9,237 nucleotides of DNA, taken from positions 1-9,237 of the forward strand of contig JAURNZ010000062.1 of assembly GCA_030829925.1 (NCBI GenBank), given 5' to 3'. Positions 6,470-9,237 of the stretch are shown here, in pieces (positions within the stretch are counted from its first letter, which is position 1; each line of letters begins with the position of its first letter). The notes below the pieces were generated by a model. It worked only from the letters and a program-made list of their open reading frames with translations. It was not told where the DNA came from and did no database searches. Both the position numbers and the translations under genes were made by a program. Source of the DNA: Gammaproteobacteria bacterium (lineage in GTDB: Bacteria > Pseudomonadota > Gammaproteobacteria > Comchoanobacterales > Comchoanobacteraceae).

Positions 6470-7102
6470 CTATGTTTTTATTCTGTCGAAGTAGACGCGT
6501 GGCTTCATATTTTTACCTAAACTTGCCACACCAATCAATTGACCCTGCTTCACAAATTGACCCTTTTTCACCTTAATATCACCAATTAAAGCATACATTG
6601 TCGACTGATTATTTGCATGCTGAAGAATTACCTGAGTACCCAAATCTTTATTACGCTTCCCAACATATAGGACACTACCCTTGTTTACAGCACGCACATT
6701 TGCAGATACTTTTGGATAGAGCATCCAACCACCATGTTCATCACGCTTGGTTTGATGGGACACCCTTACTGGCGCAGACCAACCCTTTAAAAGCATTGCT
6801 TTAGATGGCTGCTTAACGACATTCTTTTTATTAGCCTCTATAACTAGTTGTGGAATCTTTAAAACACGGCCCTCTTGAATGACTTGTTTTTTTGATAAAT
6901 GATTAACAGCCATAATTTGCTCTACTGGCACATCATAAGCATCTGCTATTGCAACCAAAGAGTCAGACTTTTGATAAGGATGATATTGAAACAATGATCG
7001 ATTATATGAAAGATCTAAAATAGGCGCTTCAGATACTGTTTGCTTAGATGCCTCACACCCAAACAAACATAAACTCACTAAGACGAAAGCTCTGAAAATC
7101 AC
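6470..7102 (-). CDS. nlpD: NlpD-like LysM / degenerate LytM (M23) outer-membrane lipoprotein
   Basis: This is probably an envelope lipoprotein that binds peptidoglycan and activates a septal amidase, as NlpD does for AmiC; the role is inferred from the family. It has 210 residues and a GTG start. A signal peptide ends in the lipobox LFGC (13-16), with C16 the lipidated residue; Glu at +2 predicts sorting to the outer membrane. A LysM domain spans about 40-85 (SLVAIADAYDVPVEQIMAVN). A LytM/M23 fold covers about 127-207 (GSVLYVGK, VILQHANN, VKKGQFVKQGQLIG). The zinc ligands are gone: there is no HxxxD, and the usual LHFEIR HxH is replaced by VYFDR. It is therefore non-catalytic, like NlpD, and shorter at the C-terminus. 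It overlaps the murA stop by 1 nt (TAGTG) and precedes rpoS, the classic nlpD position. Confidence 0.85.
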   Translation of the reverse strand: MIFRAFVLVSLCLFGCEASKQTVSEAPILDLSYNRSLFQYHPYQKSDSLVAIADAYDVPVEQIMAVNHLSKKQVIQEGRVLKIPQLVIEANKKNVVKQPSKAMLLKGWSAPVRVSHQTKRDEHGGWMLYPKVSANVRAVNKGSVLYVGKRNKDLGTQVILQHANNQSTMYALIGDIKVKKGQFVKQGQLIGVASLGKNMKPRVYFDRIKT

Positions 7103-8370
7103 TATAAAACCATATAATTTGGATGCCTTCGTATGCTGGCACCTAATGCGCTTAACTTTTCTTCAATATTTGAGTAACCACGATCAATATGATGAATGCT
7201 TTCTAATACACTTTCACCTTCAGCGCACAAAGCTGCTAAAATAAGTGCGGCAGATGCCCTTAAATCAGTTGCTTTAACAACACAGCCTTTTAACTTTTCA
7301 ACACCCTCAATAGTCGCTTTATTCCCTTGTAAAGATATATCGGCACCCATACGCTTGAGTTCGCCCACATGCTTAAAACGATTCTCAAAAATTGTCTCTT
7401 CTATTAAAGATTGACCATTAGCTACAGCATTCATGGCCATAAATTGAGCTTGTAAATCAGTCGGAACACCAGGATAAACCTCGGTTGTAATCGAAACAGG
7501 CTTTAAATCACCTGTCATATCAATAGCAACAGTTTTATCCTTAATATCTAAGGATGCACCTGCTTGCTCAAGCAACTTAAAAACTGACTGTAGATGCATA
7601 GGCTCACAATCATTTACTTTAATGGTGCCTTTTGTCATAGCTGCGGCAATCAATAATGTACCCGCCTCAATTCGGTCAGGCACAATTCTATGCTCACAAC
7701 TACCCAAGCAATCAACACCATCAATTGTAATTGATTCTGTTCCATCACCGGTAATTTTAGCACCACATTTCCTTAGAAAATCACATAAATCAGACACTTC
7801 AGGCTCTTTAGCAACATTGTTTAAAACTGTTTTACCTTCTGCACATACAGCTGCCATGATCGCATTTTCAGTACCAGTAACAGTCTGTTTTTCAAAATTA
7901 ATGATTGCCCCAGTTAGTTTAGGGGCGCTGACATGAACTTTATCATCCATCATCACAACTGACGCACCCATTTTTGACATCATATCTAAATGAAGGTTAA
8001 TAGGCCTTGCACCAATGGCACACCCGCCAGGCATATCTATCGTCACTTCACCAAAACGACTTACCATAGGGCCCAAAATTAAAATTGATGCGCGCATTGA
8101 CTTAACTAAATCAGAGGGTGGAGACAGCAAAGTTACATTGCTTTTTTCGACCGTTAACGATAATTTATCATCAATACTATAGACCATCCCAAGCGTACTC
8201 AACAATGAAATCATTGAAGTGACATCTTTAAGATGGGGAATCCCGTGAACAATAGTGCCTTTTTCACATAAAAGAGTCGCAGCCAATATTGGTAAAGCTG
8301 AGTTCTTCGAACCAGAAACCCAAGTTTCTCCTTTTAATTGACAAGGCCCATTGATTACTAATTGATGCAT
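7102..8370 (-). CDS. murA: UDP-N-acetylglucosamine 1-carboxyvinyltransferase MurA
   Basis: This cytoplasmic enzyme transfers enolpyruvate from phosphoenolpyruvate to UDP-GlcNAc, the first committed step of peptidoglycan synthesis. The 422 residues match the family length (419 in E. coli), with the two-lobed EPSP-synthase-type fold. Key residues are K22 and N23 in GSKNSALPILAA, the catalytic loop PGGCAIGARP (114-123) with C117 and R122, D305 in YPGVPTDLQAQF, and R397 in HIDRGYS. Cysteine at the loop position is the form sensitive to fosfomycin, unlike the Asp variants. The ATG is preceded by AGGA 8 nt away. It follows mlaB by 33 nt, with no ibaG between them as there is in E. coli. Its TAG overlaps the GTG of the nlpD-like gene, which suggests coupled translation. 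Confidence 0.98.
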   Translation of the reverse strand: MHQLVINGPCQLKGETWVSGSKNSALPILAATLLCEKGTIVHGIPHLKDVTSMISLLSTLGMVYSIDDKLSLTVEKSNVTLLSPPSDLVKSMRASILILGPMVSRFGEVTIDMPGGCAIGARPINLHLDMMSKMGASVVMMDDKVHVSAPKLTGAIINFEKQTVTGTENAIMAAVCAEGKTVLNNVAKEPEVSDLCDFLRKCGAKITGDGTESITIDGVDCLGSCEHRIVPDRIEAGTLLIAAAMTKGTIKVNDCEPMHLQSVFKLLEQAGASLDIKDKTVAIDMTGDLKPVSITTEVYPGVPTDLQAQFMAMNAVANGQSLIEETIFENRFKHVGELKRMGADISLQGNKATIEGVEKLKGCVVKATDLRASAALILAALCAEGESVLESIHHIDRGYSNIEEKLSALGASIRRHPNYMVL

Positions 8371-8403
8371 GAAATATATCCTAACGAATATGCACTTTGA
8401 TTA

Positions 8404-8679
8404 CTAGCTACAAAATGACTTTATTTTTTCTTCTAACTGAGAATCACCTAAATAATTAAACAATTCTTCTGTTACCCCTAACATTTTTAACTTTATTTTC
8501 TTATGCTCCACCTGGTTGATAACACAAATCAAGAAAGCCACAAGGATTGAATTTATTCTTTTTACATCTCTGAAGTTAAGCTGTACAGAAGTAACAGAAT
8601 CAACCCTTTCATATGTGGTTTCTAAGTAATCGCTTATTTCATCAAACTTTAAATGCGCAGGTAAAACAATCTCAAGCAT
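8404..8679 (-). CDS. mlaB: STAS-domain protein, probable MlaB
   Basis: This is probably the cytoplasmic STAS subunit of the Mla phospholipid ABC transporter, which binds the ATPase MlaF and stabilises the MlaFEDB complex. The 91 residues form a single STAS domain: a beta strand at 1-6, helix about 12-21, strand VQLNF (32-36), then the loop and helix starting RINSILVAFLICVI (41-54) and a C-terminal LKMLGVTEELFNYL (63-76). The usual D-S-[AST]-G of STAS loops reads N43-S44-I45-L46, so the Asp and Gly are lost while Ser remains. Identity rests on the STAS pattern together with its place after mlaC, which it overlaps by 1 nt (TAATG), and before murA, as in other gammaproteobacteria. The ribosome site is weak, consistent with coupled translation. 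Confidence 0.82.
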   Translation of the reverse strand: MLEIVLPAHLKFDEISDYLETTYERVDSVTSVQLNFRDVKRINSILVAFLICVINQVEHKKIKLKMLGVTEELFNYLGDSQLEEKIKSFCS

Positions 8680-9237
8680 TAACTAGTTACTCGCTTAATA
8701 CTTGCAATTAATCCTGAAAATCCTGACTGCTTCAATATTGATTTAAATTGTTCTCTATAACTAGATACCAAGCTTAGCCCATCTACCATAATATCTGAAA
8801 CTAACCAGCCATCTCCATCTTTTTTAAGCAAGTAATCTACCTTCCATTTATCGCCGCTTGAAAAGGATACTTGGCTATTTACTACAACTTTATTGCCTGG
8901 GTTAGATACCGGTCTAAATTTAATTTGAATGTCTTGACCTATAGCCACATAAGCTATAAACGATCTAATTACTAAGCGCACAAATAAATGTGTAAATTCC
9001 TCTTGCTGTTTTGCAGTGGCTGTTTTCCAGTACTTACCTGTCACCTGCTGAGCTAAGCCGCGCTCGTCAATGATTGGATATACCATCTTACCTAATTCAT
9101 CAACCAGCTGATCCAGTGATTTTGACTGATTAGATGACTGGCTCACAGCCTTAATCATCGGATTCATTTTTGCCTGCATAAATGCAACAGGCTCTTGAGC
9201 CTGGGCAAACCCAAATAAAAATGCAAATATAATTAAA
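8679..9237 (-). CDS. mlaC: Periplasmic phospholipid-binding protein MlaC (5' end beyond window)
   Basis: MlaC carries phospholipids across the periplasm between the outer-membrane MlaA-porin complex and the inner-membrane MlaFEDB transporter. The frame is open to the right edge with 185 complete codons. The ATG at 9179 is internal: upstream codons in the same frame encode the hydrophobic run LIIFAFLFGFAQA followed by QEPVAF, a signal peptide core with an AQA|Q signal peptidase I site. Only the first few residues are missing. The mature part matches the MlaC family (Tol_Tol/Ttg2), including a helical N-terminal half (YWKTATAKQQEEFTHLF) and the C-terminal signature WLVSDIMVDGLSLVSSYREQF. The mature protein is a little shorter than in E. 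coli. mlaF, mlaE and mlaD presumably lie further right. Its TAA overlaps the mlaB ATG. Confidence 0.93.
   Translation of the reverse strand, partial: LIIFAFLFGFAQAQEPVAFMQAKMNPMIKAVSQSSNQSKSLDQLVDELGKMVYPIIDERGLAQQVTGKYWKTATAKQQEEFTHLFVRLVIRSFIAYVAIGQDIQIKFRPVSNPGNKVVVNSQVSFSSGDKWKVDYLLKKDGDGWLVSDIMVDGLSLVSSYREQFKSILKQSGFSGLIASIKRVTS

Noticed and set aside
7622..7936. 104-codon open frame on the plus strand opposite murA
   Set aside because: It lies wholly antisense to a textbook murA with all catalytic residues, has no family resemblance, and is the expected shadow of a well-conserved coding region.
8679..9179. MlaC as a complete 166-aa protein starting at 9179
   Set aside because: The in-frame codons upstream encode a signal peptide core and cleavage site, so the gene is truncated by the window edge rather than starting here.

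Overview
The window reads as a chromosomal segment of an AT-rich gammaproteobacterium. The reasons are a recognisable RpoS-type sigma factor directly downstream of an NlpD-like lipoprotein, a phospholipid-transport (Mla) gene tail feeding into murA, and separate accB and accC genes for a multi-subunit acetyl-CoA carboxylase. The low GC and a tandem set of unfamiliar multi-membrane-span paralogs suggest one of the AT-rich, often host-associated lineages (Legionellales-like), but that placement is inference. No mobile element, tRNA, rRNA or CRISPR array is visible.

Every convincing gene lies on the minus strand, so transcription runs from high to low coordinates. From the right edge the order is mlaC (cut by the window edge), mlaB, murA, an nlpD-like lipoprotein gene, rpoS, accB and accC. 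Five of the six junctions are tight: 1-nt overlaps at mlaC/mlaB and murA/nlpD, 33 nt at mlaB/murA, 19 nt at rpoS/accB and 2 nt at accB/accC. The only roomy junction is the 117-nt AT-rich leader before rpoS, which holds a -10-like hexamer and a weak hairpin with a T run. The block joins outer-membrane lipid homeostasis, the first step of peptidoglycan synthesis, control of envelope division, the general stress sigma factor and the first step of fatty acid synthesis.

Downstream of accC lie three tandem genes, the last cut by the left edge. They encode polytopic membrane proteins that are clearly paralogs of one another and belong to a family I do not recognise. They share several motifs, including FFxGExYFxxxQNI and ANAxAN (followed by IALEG where visible), but have unrelated hydrophilic C-terminal tails. 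Two of them have plausible promoters of their own, built around short perfect palindromes beside an identical 12-nt GATT repeat. This family and its small regulatory sites are the least explained part of the window. Every gap between genes is shorter than 120 nt.
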